A DNA stretch of 64,000 bases from Phycisphaerae bacterium (GTDB taxonomy: Bacteria > Planctomycetota > Phycisphaerae > UBA1845 > Fen-1342): contig JAGNKU010000005.1 of NCBI GenBank assembly GCA_017999985.1, positions 124,001-188,000 of the forward strand, read 5' to 3'. Below, piece after piece: positions 39,518 to 47,677 of the stretch. The notes below the pieces were generated by a model, which was given only the letters and a program-made list of their open reading frames with translations, searched no databases and had not been told where the DNA came from. Numbering within the stretch: position 1 is the stretch's first letter; the number at the start of each line of letters is the position of its first letter. A program made the position numbers and the translations under genes.

Positions 39518-39523
39518 TAGAAT
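39518..39523 (+). promoter_or_regulatory. Possible -10 box TAGAAT
   Basis: TAGAAT lies 42 nt before the ATG of the secreted dockerin-like gene; no -35 box is evident. Confidence 0.3.
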
Positions 39524-39565
39524 GTTGGGCGCAGGTGAGTGGAACCGGGGGTCGGAGAAATCGTG

Positions 39566-40834
39566 ATGCGCTGCATTCCGGCACTGGCGCTGCTGCTGTT
39601 CACCCTCCCAGCACGCGCCGACGCGCCCGCCGACGTCGACCGCAACGGCTACGTGGATCTGGCGGATTTTGCCCTGCTGCAAACGTGCTTCACCGGCCCC
39701 GGCGTGCCGCAGCCTGCACCCGAATGCCAGGTCTGCCGCCTCACCCCCGATGTCGCCGTCGATTTCGCGGACTTCTGCTCCTGGACCGGCTGCTTCCACG
39801 GCCCCGGCGTCTCAGTGCCGGCGAACTGCACGCCGCAGGGCACGCAGTACTTCCCGCGCGAGTCCACCTGGTACCAGGACATCTCATTCTGGCCGGAGGA
39901 CACGCAGTCCGATGCGGTGATCCAGTGGCTTACGGCCGCCGGCGGTTGGGGCCTGGGGCACATGCAGATCGACTTTTCGATCGAAGTCCTGCAGGCGGAC
40001 GCGACCACGCCACTGCTGCCGTTCATCCAGACGGATGACTGGTACTACCCGGATTGCGATTTCGCGCCGGTGCCGGTGCCGCCGGGCGGAGCACTCGAGG
40101 GCGAGGAAGGCTACGAGTGCCTCAGCGACGGCGACTGTCACCTGCTCGTCGTGCACCCACCGACGCAGAAGCTGTACGAGATGTGGCGCGCGAACATCGT
40201 GGGCGGCACGTTCTACGGTGGTTGCCTGGCGATCTGGGACATGACGCGTGTCTACCCGCCGCAGGGCCGCGGCGAGAACTGCACGAGCGCCGACGCCGCC
40301 GGCTACCCCATCGCCCCGCTGCTGTTCAACGCCGACGAGGTGCAGGCCGGCTGGATCGACCACGCGATTCGCTTCATCCTGCCGAACAGCCGCATTCGCC
40401 ACGGCGTGTATCTGCATCCGGCAACACATTCGACCTCCGCAACCAGCGGCGGCACGAACGCGCCGCCGTACGGCGTGCGTCTGCGGCTGCGCGCGGACTT
40501 CCCGATGGAGACACTGCCGAACGACGGCGCGCGGGTCGTCGCCCGCGCGATGCAACGCTATGGCATCCTGCTGGCGGATGGCGGCAGTGTTGCGCTGACC
40601 GCACAAAGCGACCGCTTCACGGCGGCCAAGTGGGCTGACCTGCTGGATTCGCACGACCTGGTCGCGATCCAGGTGAGCGATTTCGTCATGGTGAACGGCG
40701 GCGCGCGGCTGCCCTACACCGGCGATTGCGTGCGTGAGCCGCTGGCAAGGCAGCTCGCCCGCGGCGCGTTGGTCCTGGGCCGTCGCCTGGCAGACTGGGG
40801 ACAGCAGGCGCTATGCAGCGCCTTCGGGAAATGA
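39566..40834 (+). CDS. Secreted protein with N-terminal dockerin-like EF-hand region
   Basis: The 422-residue product has a signal peptide (CIPALALLLFTLPARA) followed at once by a dockerin-like calcium loop DVDRNGYVDLADFALL and a second degenerate one around DVAVDFADF. The rest is Trp/Tyr-rich (TWYQDISFWPEDTQSDAVIQ; HPPTQKLYEMWRANI; VYLHPATHSTSATSGGT; ARAMQRYGILLADGGSVALT) and is not a family I can name; it has the look of a secreted carbohydrate- or polymer-active protein. GGAG about 9 nt before ATG 39566 supports the start. The gene stands alone between the repeat-rich interval and the gdh gene. Confidence 0.75.
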   Translation: MRCIPALALLLFTLPARADAPADVDRNGYVDLADFALLQTCFTGPGVPQPAPECQVCRLTPDVAVDFADFCSWTGCFHGPGVSVPANCTPQGTQYFPRESTWYQDISFWPEDTQSDAVIQWLTAAGGWGLGHMQIDFSIEVLQADATTPLLPFIQTDDWYYPDCDFAPVPVPPGGALEGEEGYECLSDGDCHLLVVHPPTQKLYEMWRANIVGGTFYGGCLAIWDMTRVYPPQGRGENCTSADAAGYPIAPLLFNADEVQAGWIDHAIRFILPNSRIRHGVYLHPATHSTSATSGGTNAPPYGVRLRLRADFPMETLPNDGARVVARAMQRYGILLADGGSVALTAQSDRFTAAKWADLLDSHDLVAIQVSDFVMVNGGARLPYTGDCVREPLARQLARGALVLGRRLADWGQQALCSAFGK

Positions 40835-40940
40835 ATGGATTGGCGTGTGTAACCGCCTTCCTCTCCTTTTCAGGGAGGGCGAAGCTCCTGCTGAGCCGCG
40901 GCTCGCCAGGAGACTCGCTCTCCCCGGATCGCGCGGGCGT

Positions 40941-42227
40941 CTACACCCAGCCGCGATCCTTGCAGGCCTGGGCCACGCGCGCGATCGCGATCGTGTACGC
41001 CGCGTCGCGCATGTACAGCTTGCGCTTCTTGGCCAGCTCGTACACGTCCCGGAACGCCGTCGTCATCATCACGTCCAGCTTGCCGAGCACCTCGTCCTTT
41101 TCCCAGAAGTAGTTCATGTTGCTCTGGACCTGCTCGAGGTAGCTGCACGTCACGCCGCCGGCGTTCGCCAGGAAATCCGGAATCACGAAGATGCCGCGCT
41201 CCTGGATGACATGGTCCGCGTCCGGCGTGGTCGGGCCGTTGGCGCCTTCGGCGACCAGCTTCACGCGCTTCGAGATGCGGTCCGCGTTCTCGCCGGTGAT
41301 CGAATGCTCGAGCGCCGCCGGGATGAGGATGTCCACGTCCTGCTCGATCCACGCGTCGCCGGGGAGCTTTTCGTAGCCGAGCGCCGCGGCCTTCTTCTGA
41401 TCGAGCCCGCCGAAACGGTCGGTGATGCCACGCAGCGCGTTGAGATCGATGCCATCCTGCTTGCGATATGTGTAGGCCTGCTGGTCGCCCTGGTCCCAGC
41501 ACGCCACGCAGATGACCTTGCCGCCGAGCTGCTGGTAAAGCTGGATCGCGTACTGCGCGACGTTGCCGAAGCCCTGTACGGCGGCGATCGTGTCCTGCGC
41601 GCGGATGCCCAGCTCCTTCATCGCCTCGCGCATGGTAAAGACCACGCCGAAGCCGGTCGCCTCGGTGCGGCCGAGCGAGCCGCCCATGCCGACGGGCTTG
41701 CCGGTGATGAAGCCGGGGTAGCGGCCGCCGTGGATGCGCTCGAACTCATCGAGCATCCACAGCATGTGCTGGGCGTTGGTCATCACATCGGGGGCGGGCA
41801 CATCCTGCACGGGGCCGACGTTGTTGGCCACGGCCCGGACCCACGCGCGGCAGAGCTGCTCCTGCTCACGCTGGCTGAGGCTGTGCGGCGAACAGACCAC
41901 GCCGCCCTTGCTGCCGCCTAGGGGAATGTTGACGACGGCGCATTTCCAGGTCATCCACATGGACAGCGCCCGGACGGTGTCGATCGTCTCCTGCGGGTGA
42001 AAGCGAATGCCGCCCTTGCCCGGGCCGCGCGCGTCGTTGTGCTGCACGCGGAAGCCGCGGAACACCTTGAACGTGCCGTCATCCATGCGGATCGGCAGGC
42101 TGAAATGATATTCGCGGAGCGGGTAGCGCAGCAGGTCTTTGGTCGCCTGGTCGAGACCGAGTTGGTCCGCGACCTTGTCGAACTGGGCTTGAGCCATCTG
42201 GAACGGATTGAACGGCTTACTGCTCAT
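40941..42227 (-). CDS. gdhA: Glu/Leu/Phe/Val family dehydrogenase, probable glutamate dehydrogenase
   Basis: The 428-residue cytoplasmic enzyme reversibly aminates 2-oxoglutarate to glutamate with NAD(P). It has the glutamate-binding stretch GPGKGGIRFHP with catalytic-site Lys in MTWKCAVVNIPLGGSKGGV, the Asp of VPAPDVMT, and a Rossmann dinucleotide loop in AAVQGFGNVAQYA. The C-terminal FLANAGGVTCSYLEQVQ is typical. ATG 42227 has AGGA 9 nt upstream; the in-frame ATG at 42236 lacks spacing for it. It is transcribed divergently from the PEP-synthase-like pair across a 413-bp gap. Confidence 0.94.
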   Translation of the reverse strand: MSSKPFNPFQMAQAQFDKVADQLGLDQATKDLLRYPLREYHFSLPIRMDDGTFKVFRGFRVQHNDARGPGKGGIRFHPQETIDTVRALSMWMTWKCAVVNIPLGGSKGGVVCSPHSLSQREQEQLCRAWVRAVANNVGPVQDVPAPDVMTNAQHMLWMLDEFERIHGGRYPGFITGKPVGMGGSLGRTEATGFGVVFTMREAMKELGIRAQDTIAAVQGFGNVAQYAIQLYQQLGGKVICVACWDQGDQQAYTYRKQDGIDLNALRGITDRFGGLDQKKAAALGYEKLPGDAWIEQDVDILIPAALEHSITGENADRISKRVKLVAEGANGPTTPDADHVIQERGIFVIPDFLANAGGVTCSYLEQVQSNMNYFWEKDEVLGKLDVMMTTAFRDVYELAKKRKLYMRDAAYTIAIARVAQACKDRGWV

Positions 42228-42640
42228 GGAGATCATCCTTCGTCCCGCCGTCCGGCGCGGGAGCCACGCCGCGCAAGGCAGAGCGCCCCCGGGGCGTGCT
42301 TGTAGCGTGGAAAACCCTGTCACGAGAACGCATGATGCGTGAAGTCCGATCCGTTCCCGTCCGTCGCAGGCCGGGCTGCGTCCGTCGAGAACGATCGGTG
42401 TGCATGTCGAGATCCGCTCCTGCCGCGCTGTCGCTGCAACCGACAGCCGAGCCCTGAAGGATAGCCGAACGGGGGCCGGAGTGTCAAACCGGCCGCGCTG
42501 GCGTGCGCCACACCCAGGCTGGTGAGCCTCCCGCCTGCGGGCTAGAATACGACGGGCGGTCGGTTCCGACCCGCCATGACAGCCGGCGCCCACGTCCAAG
42601 GCGGCGGTGGGCCATGGGCGCACGATCCAGCGAGGAACAC
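42228..42640. other. Divergent intergenic region between gdhA and the ATP-grasp pair
   Basis: 413 bp without a credible gene. It carries the leaders of both operons. A TAGAAT hexamer at 42544-42549 on the plus strand could be the -10 of the ATP-grasp pair, 91 nt before its ATG. No repressor-like palindrome stood out. Confidence 0.5.
42544..42549 (+). promoter_or_regulatory. Possible -10 box TAGAAT of the ATP-grasp pair
   Basis: The sequence GGGCTAGAATACGAC is 91 nt upstream of the ATG. There is no good -35 match at 16-18 nt. Confidence 0.3.
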
Positions 42641-44389
42641 ATGCCCGATTCCGCCGCACACGGCAGCTACCCCGCGTTTGACCGCCGGTTCCTCGGATCC
42701 GACGAGAACTTTACCGTCATCGGCAGCGGCGAGCTCGGGGGCAAGGCCACGGGGCTGGCGTCGATCAAGCGCATCCTCGCGGAGCATTGCCCGCCCGGCA
42801 CGTTCCCGGACGTGGACATCTCAATCCCAACTCTGACGGTGATCGGCACCGACGTGTTCGAGCAGTTCCTGGCACTGAATGACCTGCACGCGCTCGCGCT
42901 GAGCGACGAGCCGGACGGGCACATCGCCCATCGGTTTCAGCGCGCCGAGCTGCCACCCACGATCGTGGGCGATCTGCGGGCCCTGGTAGAGCGCTCGCAC
43001 ACGCCGCTCGCCATTCGCTCATCGAGCCTGCTCGAGGACGCGCTGCAACACCCCTTCGCCGGCACGTACGCCACCAAGATGATCCCCAACAACCAGCCCC
43101 GGGTTGACGTCCGCTTCCAACGGTTGACCGAGGCCATCAAGTTCGTCTGGGCGTCCACCTTCTTCCGTGACGCCAAGAGCTATATGCGTGCGATCCGCGT
43201 GCCGCCGGAGCGCGAACGGATGGCGGTCATCATCCAGGAGATCGTCGGGCAGCGGCTCAACGAGCGGTTCTACCCGACGCTGTCCGGCGTGGTCCGCACG
43301 CACAACTTCTATCCCAGCGGGCCGGCGCGGCCGGAGGACGGCGTCGCAAACCTGGCCCTGGGGCTGGGCAAGACAATCGTGGACGGCGGCGTCTGCTGGA
43401 CGTATTCGCCGGCGCACCCGCGGCACAGCGCTCCGTACGGATCCGTGGCGGACCTGCTGAAGAACTCGCAGACGCGTTTCTGGGCGGTGAACATGGGACC
43501 GCCTCCGCCGTACGATCCGATCAATGAGGCCGAGTACCTCGTGGAAAGCGGTCTGGATGACGCCGAGTGGGACGGCGTGCTGGGTCCGCTGGTCTCGACG
43601 TACGACGCGCAGGCCGACCGGCTGGTGATGGGCATGGGGCGGCCCGGACCACGTGTGCTGACCTTCGCGCCGCTGCTCGATCTGGAGGACGTCCCACTCA
43701 ATGCGATCATCGTGCATCTGGCCGAGTGCTGCAAATCGGCCCTGGCGGCCGACGTGGAAATCGAGTTCGCCATGACGCTGGGGCCAGGCCGGGGGCTGCC
43801 GGCGCGGTTCGGCTTCCTGCAACTGCGCCCCATGCTGGTCTCGGGCGAATGTGTCGACGTGGCCGAGGACGAACTCGACGGCCCACGCGTGCTGGTGAGC
43901 AGTAACCGTGTGCTGGGCAACGGCGTGCGCGACGGGCTGACGGACGTTGTCTATGTGAAACCCGGGACGTTCGAGGCGCGGCACACGCGCGCGATCGCGC
44001 AGGAGCTCGATATCCTGAACCGGCGCCTGGCAGAGGCCGGTCGCAATTACGTGCTAATCGGGTTCGGGCGGTGGGGCAGCAGCGACCCGTGGCTGGGCAT
44101 ACCGGTGACCTGGCCGCAGATCTCGGCGGCGCGCGTGATCGTGGAAGCAACGCGCCCGGACATGAACGTCGAGGCCAGCCAGGGCACGCACTTCTTCCAC
44201 AACATGACCAGCTTCCAGGTGGCGTACTTCACCGTGCGGCACGACGGGCGACAGCGCATCGCGTGGCCCTGGCTCGACGGTTTGCCGACGGCAAGCGAGA
44301 CGGACTTCGTGCGACACGTGCAGGCCCCGGGGCCGCTGCACGTGCGCGTCGACGGGCGGGTCGGACGGGGGGTCATACTGCACGCATGA
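42641..44389 (+). CDS. PEP-synthase/PPDK-like ATP-grasp protein without phosphohistidine or PEP domains
   Basis: The 582-residue protein has the nucleotide-binding half of pyruvate phosphate dikinase/PEP synthase: Gly-rich loop GELGGKATGLASI, AIRSSSLLEDALQHPFAGTY, VIIQEIVGQRLNERFYPTLS and VEIEFAM...FGFLQLRP. The TSH-type phosphohistidine swivel and the PEP/pyruvate barrel of true PEP synthase are absent. Instead a C-terminal module carries FGRWGSSDPWLGIPVTW and GTHFFHNMTSF, shared with the next gene. It likely binds ATP; the acceptor is unknown. GAGGA about 5 nt before ATG 42641 sets the start, rather than ATG 42614. The next gene starts 24 nt downstream. Confidence 0.8.
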   Translation: MPDSAAHGSYPAFDRRFLGSDENFTVIGSGELGGKATGLASIKRILAEHCPPGTFPDVDISIPTLTVIGTDVFEQFLALNDLHALALSDEPDGHIAHRFQRAELPPTIVGDLRALVERSHTPLAIRSSSLLEDALQHPFAGTYATKMIPNNQPRVDVRFQRLTEAIKFVWASTFFRDAKSYMRAIRVPPERERMAVIIQEIVGQRLNERFYPTLSGVVRTHNFYPSGPARPEDGVANLALGLGKTIVDGGVCWTYSPAHPRHSAPYGSVADLLKNSQTRFWAVNMGPPPPYDPINEAEYLVESGLDDAEWDGVLGPLVSTYDAQADRLVMGMGRPGPRVLTFAPLLDLEDVPLNAIIVHLAECCKSALAADVEIEFAMTLGPGRGLPARFGFLQLRPMLVSGECVDVAEDELDGPRVLVSSNRVLGNGVRDGLTDVVYVKPGTFEARHTRAIAQELDILNRRLAEAGRNYVLIGFGRWGSSDPWLGIPVTWPQISAARVIVEATRPDMNVEASQGTHFFHNMTSFQVAYFTVRHDGRQRIAWPWLDGLPTASETDFVRHVQAPGPLHVRVDGRVGRGVILHA

Positions 44390-44413
44390 GTAGAGCGTGC
44401 GGGAGCAGTAGTC

Positions 44414-47400
44414 ATGGCGGAACACGGCGACAAGATCGACAGCATCATGCGCGACCTGCACGAACGGGCCAAGGAACTGAACTGCCTCTACACCGTGGAG
44501 GAGCTGGCGAACGACGCGGATTCATCACTGGACGACGTCTTTCGCGGTGTGATCAAGGCCCTGCCGAACGGCTGGCAGTACCCGGACATGTGCCAGGTGC
44601 GCATCATGTTCAACGGCACGACCTACCAACCCCCGGATTACGTGGAGTCGCCGTGGAGCCAGAGCGCCACCATCTGGGTGCGGGGCCAGCCGGTTGGCAC
44701 GCTCGAAGTGTCTTACAGGCGCATGATGCCGCCGGAAGACGAAGGCCCCTTTCTGAAAGAAGAGCGGAGGCTGATCGACTTCATCGCCGACCGGCTCGGC
44801 AACTGCGTGACGCACCGGCAGCTCATGGAAGGGATGCGCGACTGGCGCTCCACCGAGCACGCCCTGACGCACAACACCATGCAGGATTGGACGGTGATCA
44901 TCGACCTGCTGCGGCGGACGGACCAGGCCCTGCTGCTCCGCATCGCGCGCAAGATGATCAATCACCTGTGCTGGAGCGGCGTGAAGGACGCGGACGTGCT
45001 GCTCCAGAACTTCGGCGGTCCGGGGCAGCCCGCCCAGCCGGATCCCCTGCTGGAGATCAACCGGCCACGCCGCGTAGACAACGGTCCGCGGGCCGAGACG
45101 CTGGTGGACGAGGCCTTTCGCCTCGCGGCGGTGCACCTCAGCGACGCGGAGATCGTGGCCTGCATCCACAAGTGGATGAAGCAGGACCGCGCGAGCTTCC
45201 TGGTCAACACGCTCGAGAACTACCACACGTCGCTTGCCGAGGTCGGCGACGCGCTGCAACGCTACGAGCACGCGACGCACGGCGAGGTCGAGCTGTCGCC
45301 CTCCACCATGAGCGGGCTGCGCGTCTCGCTGATCCGCCGGCTGCTCACCGGGCAGCTCGAGTTCATCAACGTCGCCAAGCGCTACCTGGACATCCGCGAC
45401 TTCCACGAGCTGATGCACCGGATGATCTACCCCGGCGAGGGCCACGGCAAGATCGGGGGCAAGAGCTCGGGCTTGCTGCTGGCCGGGCATATCGTCCGGC
45501 AACACGCGGCCACGAACGAGGTGCTGGCCGGCCTGAAGGTGCCGAAGACCTGGTACGTGACGTCCGACGGACTCTATGATTTCGTGTACACCAACCACCT
45601 GGAAGATGTCTTCACGCAGAAGTACAAGGACATCGACCAGATTCGCCAGGAATACCCCGACATCGTGCAGGTCTTCAAGCACTCGCATTTCTCGCCCGAG
45701 ATCATCCGCGGCCTGTCGCTGGCCCTCGACGAGTTCGGCGAGCAGCCGCTGATCGTCCGCAGCTCCAGCCTGCTCGAGGACCGTTTCGGGGCGGCATTCT
45801 CCGGCAAGTACAAGAGCCTGTTCCTGGCCAACCAGGGCCACAAGCGCGAACGCATGGCCGCGCTGCTCGACGCCATCGCCGAGGTCTACGCGTCCACCTT
45901 CAGCCCCGACCCGATCCTCTACCGCACCGAGCGCAACCTGCTCGATTTCCAGGAGGGTATGGGGATCATGATCCAGGAGGTCGTGGGGACGCGGGCCGGC
46001 GATTATTTCGCCCCAGCGTTCGCCGGCGTCGCCTTCAGCCACAACGAGTTCCGCTGGTCGCCGCGCATCAAGCGCGAAGACGGCCTGGTGCGGCTGGTCC
46101 CCGGCCTCGGCACACGGGCGGTCGACCGGCTCGGCGACGACTACCCCATCCTGGTGTCGCCCGGACAGCCTGGCCTGCGCGTCAACGCCACGGTCGAGGA
46201 AGTGGTGCGCTACTCGCCCAAGTACATCGACGTGATCAACCTGCGCACGAACAGTTTCGAGACGGTCGAGATCGCGCAGTTCCTGCGCGCCTGCGGAGGA
46301 CAGTGGCCCGGTGTCGAGCAGCTGGTTTCCGTCTACGACCACGGCAACCTGCGCCAGCCGCTGCTCGGGCAAGTGGACTTCGAGCGTGACGACCTGGTCG
46401 TGACCTTCGAGGGTCTGCTCGCGCGCACGACATTCCTGAAGCAGATGCGCACCGTGCTCACGTTGCTCGAGACCGAGATCAAGTCGCCGGTGGACATCGA
46501 GTTCGCCTCCAACGGCCGCGACCTGTACCTGCTGCAATGCCGGGCGCAGACGCCCGCCCGTCACTGCACGCCGGCGCCGATCCCGCGCGACATACCACGC
46601 GACCGACTGCTCTTCTCCGCCCATCGCCACGTGTCGAACGGCAGCGTGCCCGACATCACGCACATCGTCTACGTCGACCCGGAGCAGTACAGCTGCATCG
46701 GGAGCCTCGAACGCCTGACCGCAGTCGGCCGGGCCGTCGGCAAGCTCAACAAGCTCCTGCCTAAGCGGCAGTTCATCTTGATGGGCCCGGGGCGCTGGGG
46801 CAGTCGCGGCGACATCAAGCTTGGCGTGCGCGTCACTTATTCCGACATCAACAACACGGCGATGCTGATCGAGATCGCGCGCAAGAAGGGCGACTACACG
46901 CCGGACCTCTCCTTCGGCACGCACTTCTTCCAGGACCTCGTGGAGGCCTCGATCCGCTATTTGCCGCTGTACCCGGACGAGGACGGCGCGGTGTTCAACG
47001 AGCGCTTTCTGACTGGCTCCGGGAACATGCTGGCCGACCTGGCACCCGAGTTCGCCGCGCTGTCCGATGTGGTCTACGTCATCGACGTGGCGCGCGCCAC
47101 CGACGGCCGCGCGCTGCGCGTCCTGATGAACGCCGATCTCGACGAGGCCGTCGGCGTGCTGGCGGCCCCGACCACCACGATCGAACCCGCCGTCACCGAC
47201 GAGGCCGTGGACCGGCCCCAGCGCGAGCAATACTGGCGCTGGCGCCTGCGCATGGCGGAGCGCATCGCCAGCCAGATCGACCCCACCCGCTTCGGCGTGC
47301 AGGGCGCGTACGTGTTCGGCAGCGTGAAGAACGGCACCGCCGGCCCGGCCAGCGACATCGACCTGCTCGTGCATTTCCGCGGCAGCGCCGACCAGCGCGC

Positions 47401-47620
47401 GGCCCTGGAACGCTGGCTCGAGGGCTGGAGCCTGTGCCTGAGCGAGATGAACTACCTTCGCACCGGGTACAAGACCGACGGTCTGCTCGACGTTCACATC
47501 GTCACCGATGCGGACATCGCCAGCCGCACCAGCTTCGCCCTCAAGATCGACGCGGTCACCGACGCCGCCCGGCCCCTGGCCTTGAAGCACGCGCCGTCCG
47601 ACGATATCAAGGCTGAATAA
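44414..47620 (+). CDS. GAF-like + PEP-synthase-like ATP-grasp + nucleotidyltransferase fusion protein
   Basis: This 1068-residue cytoplasmic protein shows four parts. Residues about 20-135 look GAF-like (SYRRMMPPEDEGPFLKEERR, then LIDFIADRLG). Residues 140-320 are helical. Residues 340-715 form the PPDK/PEP-synthase ATP-grasp: GGKSSGLLLAG (348), IVRSSSLLEDRFGAAFSGKY (449), IMIQEVVG (about 518) and LYLLQCRAQTP (about 708). Then the module shared with the previous gene: GPGRWGSRGDIKLGVRVTYS and SFGTHFFQDL. Residues about 950-1060 are a minimal nucleotidyltransferase with GS at 969-970 and DID at 981-983. No phosphohistidine TSH or PEP barrel is present. A GAF domain suggests small-molecule sensing and the NTase suggests nucleotidylation; both roles are inferred. 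Confidence 0.8.
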   Translation: MAEHGDKIDSIMRDLHERAKELNCLYTVEELANDADSSLDDVFRGVIKALPNGWQYPDMCQVRIMFNGTTYQPPDYVESPWSQSATIWVRGQPVGTLEVSYRRMMPPEDEGPFLKEERRLIDFIADRLGNCVTHRQLMEGMRDWRSTEHALTHNTMQDWTVIIDLLRRTDQALLLRIARKMINHLCWSGVKDADVLLQNFGGPGQPAQPDPLLEINRPRRVDNGPRAETLVDEAFRLAAVHLSDAEIVACIHKWMKQDRASFLVNTLENYHTSLAEVGDALQRYEHATHGEVELSPSTMSGLRVSLIRRLLTGQLEFINVAKRYLDIRDFHELMHRMIYPGEGHGKIGGKSSGLLLAGHIVRQHAATNEVLAGLKVPKTWYVTSDGLYDFVYTNHLEDVFTQKYKDIDQIRQEYPDIVQVFKHSHFSPEIIRGLSLALDEFGEQPLIVRSSSLLEDRFGAAFSGKYKSLFLANQGHKRERMAALLDAIAEVYASTFSPDPILYRTERNLLDFQEGMGIMIQEVVGTRAGDYFAPAFAGVAFSHNEFRWSPRIKREDGLVRLVPGLGTRAVDRLGDDYPILVSPGQPGLRVNATVEEVVRYSPKYIDVINLRTNSFETVEIAQFLRACGGQWPGVEQLVSVYDHGNLRQPLLGQVDFERDDLVVTFEGLLARTTFLKQMRTVLTLLETEIKSPVDIEFASNGRDLYLLQCRAQTPARHCTPAPIPRDIPRDRLLFSAHRHVSNGSVPDITHIVYVDPEQYSCIGSLERLTAVGRAVGKLNKLLPKRQFILMGPGRWGSRGDIKLGVRVTYSDINNTAMLIEIARKKGDYTPDLSFGTHFFQDLVEASIRYLPLYPDEDGAVFNERFLTGSGNMLADLAPEFAALSDVVYVIDVARATDGRALRVLMNADLDEAVGVLAAPTTTIEPAVTDEAVDRPQREQYWRWRLRMAERIASQIDPTRFGVQGAYVFGSVKNGTAGPASDIDLLVHFRGSADQRAALERWLEGWSLCLSEMNYLRTGYKTDGLLDVHIVTDADIASRTSFALKIDAVTDAARPLALKHAPSDDIKAE

Positions 47621-47677
47621 TCGGGCCGCTGAGCCGGCGTCCGTCAGCCGCCGCGGTGACCCGCCGAGGCTCGGACC

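Larger units (their letters stand above)
38866..39565. other. Non-coding repeat-bearing interval
   Basis: About 700 bp without a credible gene. It holds the GTGACAACGTGA repeats, three REP-like palindromes, two pyrimidine tracts built from TTCCCAC-type units (about 39199-39250 and 39474-39500), and a stretch AGTGCTGAATGCTGA (about 39347). The arrangement looks like a graveyard of small mobile or slippage-derived repeats. No transposase is present. Confidence 0.6.

Noticed and set aside
42641-47620. Canonical PEP synthase (ppsA)
   Set aside because: Neither protein has the TSH-type phosphohistidine motif or the PEP/pyruvate barrel needed for PEP synthesis.
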